Source: Tannerella forsythia
Lineage (GTDB): Bacteria > Bacteroidota > Bacteroidia > Bacteroidales > Tannerellaceae
DNA length: 64,000 bases
Direction of reading: 5' to 3'
NCBI RefSeq assembly: GCF_003860135.1
Contig: NZ_RQYN01000004.1
Location: 54,877 to 118,876, forward strand
The translations under genes and the position numbers were made by a program. The notes below the pieces were generated by a model, which did not search any database, was not told the DNA's origin, and worked only from the letters and a program-made list of their open reading frames with translations. Numbering within the stretch: the stretch's first letter is position 1; the number at the start of each line of letters is the position of its first letter. Below are positions 55,809 to 63,992 of the stretch, in pieces.

Positions 55809-56699
55809 CTAAAATATAAACTTCCGTTTCCGGTAATTTTCACGAAACTCTTTCGGTGAGCATTCTTTCTTTTTTTTGAAGATGCGGTTGAAATTCGATA
55901 GATTATTGAATCCGCACTGATAGCATATTTCGGCGATGGAATGAGTAGTGTCTACCAGCAGGCGCGAAGCATGCCCCAAACGGATGTCGATGATGTAGTC
56001 CGATACCGTTTTTCCCGATCGCAGCTTAAAAAAACGGCTGAAGGCCACCGGAGTCATACCTGCCAGATCGGCCAACTCTTCCAGACGGATCGGCTCCTTG
56101 TAGCGGGTGTTGATGTATTCGTGTACTTTCAGTACGCGACGGCTATCGGTTCCGTCGTCGATGTGTGCAAACGAAGAGCTTGCCAGCGTGCGGTAATTCT
56201 CCGAAAGCGACAGCTCGTACAAGATGGTCAGAAACTTAACCACCGCATAAAAACCCTCTTTCTCAGAAGAAAGTGTATTGAGCGACGCATATACTTTCAT
56301 GATGGTTTCCATCGGAAAACTAACTCCCTTCTTGGCATTGTCGAGCATGTGCCGAATGCTGCGAAACTGACTTTTATGAATGAAGTTGCCGAAAAATAAA
56401 TCGGATGAAAACTGGATGGTAATCTCGCGAATGTTTTTCGACGTGCAGTCGTGTTGCTCCCAAACATGCTCCAAGTCAGACCCCGAAATAAGCGTTAAAT
56501 CATAGTTTCCGATTATTTCCACCGAATCGCCCACAATCCGGCGTACTCCTGCCGCATTCTCCACATAATTCAATTCATATTCGGCATGCGAATGTAAGGG
56601 ATAGGTAAATTCCGATTTCCGGCGATCGGCAATGTAAAAACAATCTTTGTCCGAGAGCGGTGTTATTTCTCGAATAATATAATTTGAACAAGATTTCAT
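55809..56699 (-). CDS. AraC-family regulator of the mannan locus
   Basis: 296 residues. An N-terminal cupin-type ligand domain (about 20-120; PLHSHAEYELNYV) and a C-terminal double helix-turn-helix (about 190-290) with LEELADLAGMTPVAFSRFF and the family signature ICYQCGFNNLSNFNRIFKKK. It is the first gene of the co-directional locus and probably activates it on an oligosaccharide signal. AraC control is less usual for such loci than hybrid two-component or ECF/FecR control. A -7 box TATTTTTG lies at 56724-56717. Confidence 0.94.
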   Translation of the reverse strand: MKSCSNYIIREITPLSDKDCFYIADRRKSEFTYPLHSHAEYELNYVENAAGVRRIVGDSVEIIGNYDLTLISGSDLEHVWEQHDCTSKNIREITIQFSSDLFFGNFIHKSQFRSIRHMLDNAKKGVSFPMETIMKVYASLNTLSSEKEGFYAVVKFLTILYELSLSENYRTLASSSFAHIDDGTDSRRVLKVHEYINTRYKEPIRLEELADLAGMTPVAFSRFFKLRSGKTVSDYIIDIRLGHASRLLVDTTHSIAEICYQCGFNNLSNFNRIFKKKKECSPKEFRENYRKRKFIF

Positions 56700-56897
56700 T
56701 TTGTATTATTTTTTTCCAAAAATAATACTTTTTCGGCCGTTTGAATAACTTTTTATCTATATGAAACAAATAGCATTTTTTTCCTTCTGCAAGAAGAAAG
56801 AAAAAATCGGCATATCTACCTTAAAAACAAAGCTATAACAAACCCAACATAGAATACACTGGATCAATACAATCAACCTCTAAAAGAAAGATATCTA

Positions 56898-57986
56898 CTA
56901 TTTCTTCAAAAACAGATCCATCATTTCGCGGGCTGCGACGAACGAACTGACCTCGTTATTCAGTACCTGTCGTTCGATGACGGGTAACCGCTCTTCTACA
57001 CGCGGATGATGATAGAACGCGTCATTCAGCATATCGTGAATACTCTCGTACATCCAGTATTTGGCTTGCTCGTTACGTTTCTGATCGAAATAACCATTCG
57101 CTTTCGTGAACGCCATATATTCCTCGATCATATTCCAAACTTCTTCTATGCCCAGATTGTAATATCCCGAATACGTCAGCACCTTAGGAAACCAGCCTGA
57201 TGCTGTAGGCGGAAAAAGATGAAGCGCGTTGCGGAAATGTCCGGCGGCCATCTTCGCACGTTCGATATTATCTCCGTCGGCTTTATTGATTACGATTCCG
57301 TCGGCCATCTCCATAATCCCTCGCTTGATGCCCTGCAGTTCATCGCCCGTGCCGGCCAACTGGATAAGCAGGAAAAAGTCGACCATCGAATGTACGGCCG
57401 TTTCGCTCTGTCCCACACCTACCGTCTCGACGAAGACAGTATCAAATCCGGCCGCTTCGCAGAGGATAATCGTTTCGCGTGTCTTACGGGCTACTCCGCC
57501 CAATGAGCCGGCCGTAGGAGAAGGACGGATAAACGCGTTACGCTCGCGCGAAAGTAGCTCCATACGCGTCTTGTCGCCGAGGATACTCCCTTTCGAACGC
57601 TCGCTGCTGGGGTCAATGGCCAACACGGCCAGCTTGTGTCCCTTGCGCACCATGTGCATCCCAAACGCATCGATCGATGTACTTTTTCCGGCGCCGGGCA
57701 CTCCCGTAATCCCGACGCGAATAGACTGTCCGGTATGAGGCAAACATTTCTCGATAATCTCCTGCGCTTGTTGCTGGTGTTCATGTCGGGAACTCTCGAC
57801 CAGCGTCACCGCCTGACTAAGTATCGATGTATCTCCGCGCAAGATACCTTCGACAAACTCATGCGTCGTGAACGAACGCGTTTGTTTACGCATTTCTCGC
57901 AAGTAAGGGTTGACTGTCGGCGCACTCGCCACGCCACTATTCACTTTCAGTCCTTTATATTTTCCGTCGTTTTCGGGATGATCCAT
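56898..57986 (-). CDS. meaB: Methylmalonyl-CoA mutase-associated GTPase MeaB
   Basis: 362 residues. P-loop GITGVPGAGKST (92-103), switch region DPSSERSKGSILGD, Walker B FVETVGVGQSE and the G4 motif NKADGDN. MeaB guards cobalamin loading and reactivation of methylmalonyl-CoA mutase, the enzyme of propionate production in Bacteroidales. The mutase genes are not in the window. A terminator just upstream separates it from the DUF1573 genes, so it should have its own promoter, though no clear TAnnTTTG is visible. Confidence 0.95.
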   Translation of the reverse strand: MDHPENDGKYKGLKVNSGVASAPTVNPYLREMRKQTRSFTTHEFVEGILRGDTSILSQAVTLVESSRHEHQQQAQEIIEKCLPHTGQSIRVGITGVPGAGKSTSIDAFGMHMVRKGHKLAVLAIDPSSERSKGSILGDKTRMELLSRERNAFIRPSPTAGSLGGVARKTRETIILCEAAGFDTVFVETVGVGQSETAVHSMVDFFLLIQLAGTGDELQGIKRGIMEMADGIVINKADGDNIERAKMAAGHFRNALHLFPPTASGWFPKVLTYSGYYNLGIEEVWNMIEEYMAFTKANGYFDQKRNEQAKYWMYESIHDMLNDAFYHHPRVEERLPVIERQVLNNEVSSFVAAREMMDLFLKK

Positions 57987-58003
57987 TGTTTTATCTATCG
58001 TTT

Positions 58004-58040
58004 AAAAAGCAAGAGGGAAATCGTTTCATCTCCCTCTTGC
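58004..58040 (-). terminator. Terminator of the DUF1573 operon
   Basis: GCAAGAGGGA (58009-58018) pairs with TCCCTCTTGC (58031-58040). On the minus strand the stem is followed by T5 (58008-58004). It lies 17 bp after the DUF1573 stop. Confidence 0.9.
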
Positions 58041-58057
58041 GCCATGATTCAATTCAT

Positions 58058-59500
58058 TTATTCTGCCGTGATTTTCACTTGACGAACCGGCCCTCGAGGG
58101 TCGTTGCAGACCACATAAAGCATGGTCTCCATCGGCTCCTTCACCTCTTTAGGTCGGATAAGCAGTGTCAGGGTTATCGATTCTCCCGGACGGAGCATCC
58201 TCCGGTTGAATCCGGTAACGTGTACCCGCCGATCGTCGCACGATACGCTATGCAGTTCGAGCAGTTCTTTGCCTTCGTTCGTAAGGGTCACCTGCCTCGA
58301 AGCACGCTTGTTACCGATACCGAAAAGTCCGCCTCGTTTCATTCGGCCGAATTCCAGCAGGGTCGTCGAGAGCTCGATCGCTGCTCCATACGTTTTCTGC
58401 ATGGGCGAAAGCGTACTGAAATCGTCGATGAAGTTGACGGAAACAGGTATTTCGTGCGAAACAACTTCTCCGGAGGCGCTACGCGCCATCCATGTAAACC
58501 CGCCAAGCATCCGTCCTTTCGCCGTCACTTTCGTGCCGTCGACGGTTACCTTCATCCGTTCGGCCTTACCGGGCGCTAATTCGGCAGGAGCTTCCACCTG
58601 AATATGTGCCGGCATATTAACGAGAGAAAGCGTTTGATTTACATCGGAAAAGTTACGAATCCATATCTCTTGCGTCGCGATTTCTTTCGGACGGATAGTA
58701 TGAAACATAAACGTTTTACTCTCCAACTGTATCGTTCCGATCGTATCTTGATATACGACCGGTAATTCACTCGGTTTGGGGATTACCTCGCCCATAATGG
58801 AGAGTCGTTGCCTCCCTCCTTTCGCATTCGTGTAGACGGTGATATGCTTTTTAAACGGCCCCGGACGATTCTTCGCCGAATACGTGATCACCACATCACC
58901 GACTTCACCCGGAGCAATCGGATCGGCTGTCCATTCCGGCTCGGCACATCCGCACGAAGATTGCACATGCGAAATAATCAACGGAGCCGTCCCGGTATTC
59001 GTAATCTGAAAGATATGGGTATAGTAATTCTGCTCCTCATCAATCTTGCCGAAATCGTGTGTCCACGCGTCGGGCGTAAAATCGGGTTCTCCGACCACAG
59101 CCCCCGGCACAGCGTGCACATCGCCCTTGACTGTTAAGACAAGCGGAGCTTCCGAACCGTTACTGAAGACCTGCATGCTGTGGCTAAAAGCGCCGGACTG
59201 TCCGTTTGGGTTGTACGTCACTTCAAGTCTTGCCGTCTCACCCGGCTCTACCGTCTTCTTCGACCATTTGGCCGAAAGGCAACGGCACGAAGAAGAAACA
59301 CGAATCAATTCCAAGGTTGCCTTTCCATCGTTTCTGACGGCAAAGACATGTTCCACCGGTCCATTTGCGCCTTCGATCCGGCCAAAGTCATGAGCGGTTT
59401 CGGGCATGACAATTTTAGCCTCTTCCCGGGCAGATAAACATTGCACCGAAAAGAGGCAGAGAAATAGGGATAAGCCGACGACGCAGATTCTTCCGCTCAT
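58058..59500 (-). CDS. Exported multi-domain DUF1573 protein
   Basis: 480 residues with a signal peptide (SLFLCLFSVQCLSA). Two clear DUF1573 (ASPM/SPD-2/Hydin-like immunoglobulin) repeats each start with HDFGKI-type sequence: HDFGRIEGANG...SSCRC (about 34-70) and HDFGKIDEEQN...SSCGC (about 146-185). Two or more degenerate copies follow. Function unknown; probably an envelope protein. I take the ATG at 59500, 4 bp after the upstream stop, rather than 59527, which would overlap it. Confidence 0.85.
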   Translation of the reverse strand: MSGRICVVGLSLFLCLFSVQCLSAREEAKIVMPETAHDFGRIEGANGPVEHVFAVRNDGKATLELIRVSSSCRCLSAKWSKKTVEPGETARLEVTYNPNGQSGAFSHSMQVFSNGSEAPLVLTVKGDVHAVPGAVVGEPDFTPDAWTHDFGKIDEEQNYYTHIFQITNTGTAPLIISHVQSSCGCAEPEWTADPIAPGEVGDVVITYSAKNRPGPFKKHITVYTNAKGGRQRLSIMGEVIPKPSELPVVYQDTIGTIQLESKTFMFHTIRPKEIATQEIWIRNFSDVNQTLSLVNMPAHIQVEAPAELAPGKAERMKVTVDGTKVTAKGRMLGGFTWMARSASGEVVSHEIPVSVNFIDDFSTLSPMQKTYGAAIELSTTLLEFGRMKRGGLFGIGNKRASRQVTLTNEGKELLELHSVSCDDRRVHVTGFNRRMLRPGESITLTLLIRPKEVKEPMETMLYVVCNDPRGPVRQVKITAE

Positions 59501-59504
59501 CGGT

Positions 59505-59906
59505 TTATGAGTTCTTCTGTACGACATTTCCGCGGATCGTCAGAACATAATTCCCGTCGGCTTTGCCGTTGCTGTACACGGAAATCGTTTTGACAAATTT
59601 ACCCGGGCGTCCGGCCGGATTATATGTAACCTTGATCTCGCCCGTCTTTCCCGGAGCAATCGGTTCTTTCGTCCAATCAGGAGTCGTGCATCCGCAAGAA
59701 GCCACAACACGCGAAATCACCAGCGGCATTTCTCCGTTGTTCATCACCGTGAAAACATGGCTTGCAGGGCCTGATGTTTCAACGATATCGCCGAAGTCAT
59801 ACGTTGCGCTGCCGGTTACCGTAATCGAAGCACTTTTTTCCTGTGCGCAAACCACGCCTGTCGTCATCATCAAGATGGCCGTTAAAACAAATAAGATACG
59901 TTTCAT
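59505..59906 (-). CDS. Exported single-domain DUF1573 protein
   Basis: 133 residues with a signal peptide (LTAILMMTTGVVCAQ). One DUF1573 domain with YDFGDIVETSG, VVASCGCTTPDWTKEPIAPG and the NPAGRPGKF turn. The SCGC cysteine pair is kept. It is nearly identical in plan to the second repeat of the downstream protein, 4 bp away, suggesting duplication. A -7 box TACTTTTG lies at 59943-59936. Confidence 0.9.
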   Translation of the reverse strand: MKRILFVLTAILMMTTGVVCAQEKSASITVTGSATYDFGDIVETSGPASHVFTVMNNGEMPLVISRVVASCGCTTPDWTKEPIAPGKTGEIKVTYNPAGRPGKFVKTISVYSNGKADGNYVLTIRGNVVQKNS

Positions 59907-59976
59907 TTCACTTTGCTTTTAAGTTAATAACGCAACAAAAGTAATACATTTATCACGAATAGTACGCCATGCCGGG

Positions 59977-60468
59977 TTATTTTTTTCGAACGTACGTTAA
60001 AAAGCTGTGCTCATAAGGATTTTTCTCGTCCTTCGGCGCATCGGTACGAGCGACTTCTTCCCAGACCTTCGGGTCGACAGGAGGAAAAAACGTGTCGGCT
60101 TCGGAAAACGTATGATGCACGATCGTAAGATAGAGTTTATCGGCCACTTCCAAGGCCTGCTCATAGACATTTCCTCCGCCGATGATAAAGACTTCGTCCT
60201 CTCCCTTCGTAGCCATAAGCGCGCCCCACAGCGTATTATATACCACACAATCGTCGAAACGGGCACCCGGTTCGGTGGTAAGGACAATATTTTTGCGGTC
60301 GGGCAAGGCGCCTTTGGGCAGAGATTCGAACGTTCGCCGCCCCATGATGACGGTATGTCCGATGGTCAGTGCGCGAAAATGTTTCATATCGTTCGGGAGG
60401 CGCCAGAGCAATCCGTTGTCTTTGCCTATCGCTCCCCGTTGATCTGTGGCTACTATAATCGATATCAT
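59977..60468 (-). CDS. folA: Dihydrofolate reductase
   Basis: 163 residues. ISIIVATDQRGAIGKDNGLLWRLPNDMKHF in pieces shows the adenine/folate loop (A-x-D/N-x3-IG), the catalytic acidic residue D27 in LPNDMKHF, the NADPH motif IMGRRTFESLP and the FIIGGGNVYEQ strand. It regenerates tetrahydrofolate from the dihydrofolate made by ThyA, encoded 24 bp upstream in the same operon. Confidence 0.96.
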   Translation of the reverse strand: MISIIVATDQRGAIGKDNGLLWRLPNDMKHFRALTIGHTVIMGRRTFESLPKGALPDRKNIVLTTEPGARFDDCVVYNTLWGALMATKGEDEVFIIGGGNVYEQALEVADKLYLTIVHHTFSEADTFFPPVDPKVWEEVARTDAPKDEKNPYEHSFLTYVRKK

Positions 60469-60492
60469 TGGGTTTTTACGATGCTAAAAAAG

Positions 60493-61287
60493 TTATACGG
60501 AAACAGTGCCCGGGATATGCGGGTGAGGATCATATCCAAGCAGCTCGAAGTCTTCATAGCGAAAGTCGAAAATATTACGCACGTCAGGATTGAGTTTCAT
60601 TTGCGGGAGCGGACGAGGCTCGCGCGTTAACTGCAGTTCCACCTGCTCAAGATGATTGTGATAGATATGCGCATCGCCGAGCGTATGGATAAACTCTCCT
60701 GCCTCAAGCCCGGTAACGTGCGCGACCATCTGTAGCAACAGCGCGTAAGAAGCGATGTTGAACGGCACGCCGAGGAAGATATCCGCGCTGCGCTGGTAAA
60801 GCTGGAGGCTGAGTCGCCCGTCGGCAACGTAGAACTGAAAGAAGGCATGGCAGGGGGGCAGGTTCATATTTCGCAAATCACCGACATTCCATGCGCTGAC
60901 GATGATACGGCGCGAGTCCGGATTGTGGCGAATCATGTCGATCGCCTCACTGATCTGATCAATCGTCCCGCCTTCGTAGTCAGCCCACGAACGCCACTGG
61001 TGACCGTAGACAGGCCCCAGATTGCCATCCGCATCCGCCCATTCGTTCCAGATACGTACGCCATGCTCCTGCAAGTAATGCACATTCGTATCGCCCTTCA
61101 AGAACCACAACAGCTCGTAAATGATCGATTTGAGATGCAGCTTCTTAGTGGTAAGGAGCGGGAATCCCTCGCTCAGGTCGAATCGCATCTGATACCCGAA
61201 TACGCTCGTCGTACCCGTCCCTGTACGATCTTCCTTTGTCGTACCCGAACGGAGCACATGCCTTAGCAAATCTACATATTGCTTCAT
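60493..61287 (-). CDS. thyA: Thymidylate synthase
   Basis: 264 residues, the exact length of the Escherichia coli enzyme when started at [12 protein letters not shown] (61287). The catalytic cysteine lies in [30 protein letters not shown] and the [11 protein letters not shown] motif are intact. It makes dTMP from dUMP with methylene-tetrahydrofolate. A longer in-frame start (61329) overlaps the -7 box TACTTTTG (61324-61317) and is rejected. Confidence 0.97.
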   Translation of the reverse strand: MKQYVDLLRHVLRSGTTKEDRTGTGTTSVFGYQMRFDLSEGFPLLTTKKLHLKSIIYELLWFLKGDTNVHYLQEHGVRIWNEWADADGNLGPVYGHQWRSWADYEGGTIDQISEAIDMIRHNPDSRRIIVSAWNVGDLRNMNLPPCHAFFQFYVADGRLSLQLYQRSADIFLGVPFNIASYALLLQMVAHVTGLEAGEFIHTLGDAHIYHNHLEQVELQLTREPRPLPQMKLNPDVRNIFDFRYEDFELLGYDPHPHIPGTVSV

Positions 61288-61389
61288 AAACAGGGTCTTT
61301 TTATCTTTAAGCCTCGCAAAAGTAAGCAAAAAAGCGGACTTTGGCTACTATTTTCGCTCAAAAAGCATGCAGGCCGTCCGGACATCTTT

Positions 61390-61599
61390 AAGGAAAGTCT
61401 CCTTAACCTAAAGGAACACTTCCGTAAAGTCAAAAATCTTCTCCTTAACATGAAGGAGCGACTCCTTAAGATGAAGGACAACCTCCTTAAACTATAAGGA
61501 CGCTTCCTTAAGATGAAGGATGAGTTCCTTAAGGTGAAGGATGAGTTCCTTAAGGTGAAGGAGCGTTTCCTTCGGATAAAAAACGTTCTGCTTCACATG
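61390..61599. repeat. Array E: ten 21-bp units with AAGGA/TCCTT dyads
   Basis: Units start at 61390, 61411, 61432, 61453, 61474, 61496, 61516, 61537, 61558 and 61579. They total 210 bp, so the mean period is exactly 21.0. The typical unit is AAGGA, five variable bases, TCCTTAA, then a short ATG/GTG end. AAGGA-N5-TCCTT and TCCTT-N6-AAGGA give dyads about every 10.5 bp. The units at 61516 and 61537 are identical; outer units decay. Confidence 0.88.
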
Positions 61600-61732
61600 A
61601 AACGCCTCGTTATCGAAATGCCGGAAAGCGTCAGCGTTTATAAACCCTTCGGGTGCTTAATTGTTGAGTTATTGGATTGTTTGTCATGAAAAAAACAGGT
61701 CAAATATTTGCATCTGATCAAAAAAATATTTA

Positions 61733-61740
61733 TACCTTTG
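61733..61740 (+). promoter_or_regulatory. -7 box upstream of the small ORF
   Basis: TACCTTTG, full consensus, 26 nt before the ATG at 61767. Confidence 0.55.
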
Positions 61741-61766
61741 TCGTACACAACAAAAAAGATAAGACT

Positions 61767-61838
61767 ATGGAAAAAACAACCGATATTCCGCCCGACAATC
61801 CGATGCGCCTCATAAACCGCACCGGAGGCGCAGCGTAA
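61767..61838 (+). CDS. Possible 23-residue peptide
   Basis: A 24-codon frame starting MEKTTDIPPDNP and ending INRTGGAA. It follows a consensus -7 box at a normal distance and precedes the lipoprotein gene by 52 nt. It could be a leader peptide, a small secreted or modified peptide, or chance. No Shine-Dalgarno sequence is obvious, but these are often weak in this phylum. Confidence 0.35.
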   Translation: MEKTTDIPPDNPMRLINRTGGAA

Positions 61839-61890
61839 AAGAAATATCCGGAACGCGGAAACAAGTATCAATTTTTAAACCCAGAAAAAT

Positions 61891-62379
61891 ATGAAACAGC
61901 AAATTATTTTATGGATAGGTACCCTGCTTTTACTGACAGGAGAAGTGGGGTGCGAGAAAGAGAAAGTACATGAAAATTTTTCCCCAATAAAAGATATTCC
62001 GGAACAAGTATCTGCTTTTTTTGAGAAGACGTTACCTGTTGCTTCCGAATCAGCGTGCTTCTTTACATCGAGTAAAGAGGAACTTTTTCATGTAATCAAT
62101 AGTATGGAAGAGTTACAAGCTCTTTATTCGTGCGAAGAAAAATTACCTGAAATTGATTTTATGCGATACTCGGTTGTCATCGGACAAAAGAGAATGCCTA
62201 ACTCTTATTATTCAGTATCAAATCAAAGAATCATTGAGTTGCCAGAAGTTTTGGAGCTAAATATTATCGCAAAAACTCTATCGGAAGGAGTATGGCCCTC
62301 ATTTAGCATGATGTATTATTGGGGAATTTATCCTAAATTGCCCAATAAAAAACTGAATGTTAACGTAGTAATTGAATAG
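61891..62379 (+). CDS. Orphan lipoprotein, unknown function
   Basis: 162 residues. Lipobox LLLLTGEVGC with C21. The mature part is mixed alpha/beta with no repeat and no motif I know; FMRYSVVIGQKRMPNSYYSV and the Trp/Tyr-rich MMYYWGIYPKLP are its most distinctive stretches. It is AT-rich compared with the genes to its left and sits between repeat array E and the IS element, so it may be accessory. Confidence 0.7.
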   Translation: MKQQIILWIGTLLLLTGEVGCEKEKVHENFSPIKDIPEQVSAFFEKTLPVASESACFFTSSKEELFHVINSMEELQALYSCEEKLPEIDFMRYSVVIGQKRMPNSYYSVSNQRIIELPEVLELNIIAKTLSEGVWPSFSMMYYWGIYPKLPNKKLNVNVVIE

Positions 62380-62548
62380 TATTACGAGAAAACTATAACA
62401 TCGTTAAGCTGCTATATTTTTGAGAATATTATTAACTTTAATACACTAACAGTCAATATTTATAATTCTAAAAAAAACAGAGCTCCATACTAAGTTAACT
62501 ATACCCAAATTACGAATTACGACGGCTGACCAACAACAACTTAATTCA

Positions 62549-62779
62549 GGCTTTCAGCCCTCAAAAAACAAAATAGGGGAATCGATACCCCACCCTTGCG
62601 GGATAGGGCTGAAATAGAACGGGCTTTCAGCCCTCGTAAACCCCGCAGAGGCGGTGAGTTGTTGAATTGTTGAGATGTTTAGTTGTTGATTCGTTGATTT
62701 GTTGGCTGTCCTGTCCTGATTACTGAATACTGAATACTGATTGCTGATTGCTGATTGCTGAAAGAGCCCTGAAAGGGCT
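62549..62779. repeat. REP-like inverted repeats of GGGCTTTCAGCCCT
   Basis: The core appears in four forms: AGGCTTTCAGCCCT near 62549, AGGGCTGAAA (inverted) at 62605, GGGCTTTCAGCCCT at 62621 and AGCCCTGAAAGGGCT at 62765. Each can pair with its neighbours. Similar GGGCTT/AAGCCC clusters are familiar between Bacteroidales genes, so this looks like a dispersed element rather than a local one. Confidence 0.6.
62723..62761. repeat. 7-bp microsatellite
   Basis: Two CTGAATA units, three CTGATTG units, then CTGA. Just before it TTGTTGA-like units (62658-62705) are repeated less regularly. Repeat number could vary by slippage. Confidence 0.8.
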
Positions 62780-62860
62780 TAATAATTCAGCCCAATGCGA
62801 AGCGTTGGGGAAAAGGTTGCCTCCCATTAGGAGGGCTGTAAGCCTGACATATAACTAATT

Positions 62861-63925
62861 ATGCGAATCCAGGGTTAAAAAATAAGATACAAGAAAGCGA
62901 TCGCCAATTTTCCGAAGATGTGCACTAATAGTCCGTTGGTTGATCTTACTTTCATCGCTCTTTGAATAGTTGTTTTTTCGTTCAGCCAATTGAAGAAAGA
63001 CTCAATGGGTTGTCTCATTTTTGAAACAGCCGTAGAGAAGAGGTCATTAAAGGCTTTGTCTCTTTCTTTTAGCTCTTCACATTGCCCTTTGATAGCTTTC
63101 ACGGGAGTAAGTATTTCTATTTGTTGAGATGCTTTTTTCCCCGGGTTAAAGTATTCAAAGTCGGAATATATTTTATCGGCAAAAATAGTTTTTCCGTAAA
63201 TTTGATCTCCCCAAGCCTGTTTAAAAACCGTTAGATCGTTATCTTCCGCGGGAGTTATCATCAGGCTTTCGGGAAAGGGAATGGTGCCTTCTCGCTTGGC
63301 AGTCAAAGCGTGCAACTTGCATCCGTAATAATATTTTCCTTTGGATGCACAATAGCCTTTAGCTGTCAGTTGCGGAGCTACTTTCCCAACTCTGTTCTTT
63401 GAAGTACAAGTAAAAATAGGCATCGAGTCAAGAAATGAGATGTTTGGACTGCAATCCTTTGGTTTAAATGAAACGATCAGATAAACGGCTAAAAACTGAA
63501 AAGCGTTTGCAAGCAGATTCACTCTGGCAGAGAAGGCTTTGTAGCCGGGTAGTTTGGGAAACCAGTTGAAAAGATATTCCTTAGCAAAAGAATGAATCTC
63601 TTTTATGCTGAAATATCGTTGCTCCCAGCCTGTGAAAAGATAAATGGTCATAATTTCCTGATCTGTAAACTCCGGATTTGCATTGTTGGAGAATCGCTGA
63701 CAGGTCTCGAAAAAGTTCTTTTTCATACAAGTCGCACACGAAAAAATATATTGAAATTAATTTTTGCTCTTTTTCCTTGGAGATCATACTTGGAATAATT
63801 AGTGGAATTTTTCTTCCAAGATAATGATTTTCAGGGAAATGAGTAAATAAAATAATACTTATTTTGCTGATTATAAACAAATTAATTTAACATTGAATTG
63901 AGAGTTTTCAACTCTGGATTCGCAT
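62861..63925 (-). mobile_element. Intact IS982-family insertion sequence, 1065 bp
   Basis: The ends match over 21 bp with two mismatches: the left end reads ATGCGAATCCAGGGTT and the right end, reverse-complemented, ATGCGAATCCAGAGTT. A 5-bp direct repeat TAATT flanks it at 62856-62860 and 63926-63930. One transposase frame fills it, and its stop codon lies in the left terminal repeat. Intact ends and target duplication point to a recent insertion. The exact edges could shift by a base or two. Confidence 0.85.
62875..63726 (-). CDS. IS982-family transposase
   Basis: 283 residues, full length for the family, with no frameshift. DDE-type core: the first Asp in FLDSMPIFTCTSKNR (about residue 103), then KGYCASKGKYYYGCKLHAL, the second Asp in IFADKIYSDFEYF (about 194) and the Glu in RQPIESFFNWLNEKT (about 245). 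Conserved IS982 features such as the DSMPI motif are present. It looks able to function. Confidence 0.93.
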   Translation of the reverse strand: MKKNFFETCQRFSNNANPEFTDQEIMTIYLFTGWEQRYFSIKEIHSFAKEYLFNWFPKLPGYKAFSARVNLLANAFQFLAVYLIVSFKPKDCSPNISFLDSMPIFTCTSKNRVGKVAPQLTAKGYCASKGKYYYGCKLHALTAKREGTIPFPESLMITPAEDNDLTVFKQAWGDQIYGKTIFADKIYSDFEYFNPGKKASQQIEILTPVKAIKGQCEELKERDKAFNDLFSTAVSKMRQPIESFFNWLNEKTTIQRAMKVRSTNGLLVHIFGKLAIAFLYLIF

Positions 63926-63953
63926 TAATTGTCAATGGTCGTACATTTGTACT

Positions 63954-63984
63954 TTTGTAAATAATTCAATAATTACTAACTTTG
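63954..63984 (+). promoter_or_regulatory. Consensus promoter of the gene at the right edge
   Basis: TTTG (63954-63957), 19-bp spacer, TAACTTTG (63977-63984). Two further -7-like boxes (63942-63949 TACATTTG and 63950-63957 TACTTTTG) precede it. It lies 29 bp beyond the IS end. Confidence 0.65.
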
Positions 63985-63992
63985 ATATCAGC

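Larger units (their letters stand above)
61288..61766. other. Divergent intergenic region holding array E
   Basis: 479 bp. It holds the thyA promoter (61317-61324), array E (61390-61599), about 130 bp of unremarkable AT-rich sequence and the -7 box of the small ORF (TACCTTTG, 61733-61740). Confidence 0.65.
62380..62860. other. Repeat-rich intergenic region left of the IS element
   Basis: 481 bp with no gene: about 150 bp AT-rich, then a REP-like cluster (62549-62779), low-complexity TTGTTGA repeats (62658-62705), a 7-bp tandem repeat (62723-62761) and a short stretch ending in the target duplication of the IS. Confidence 0.65.
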
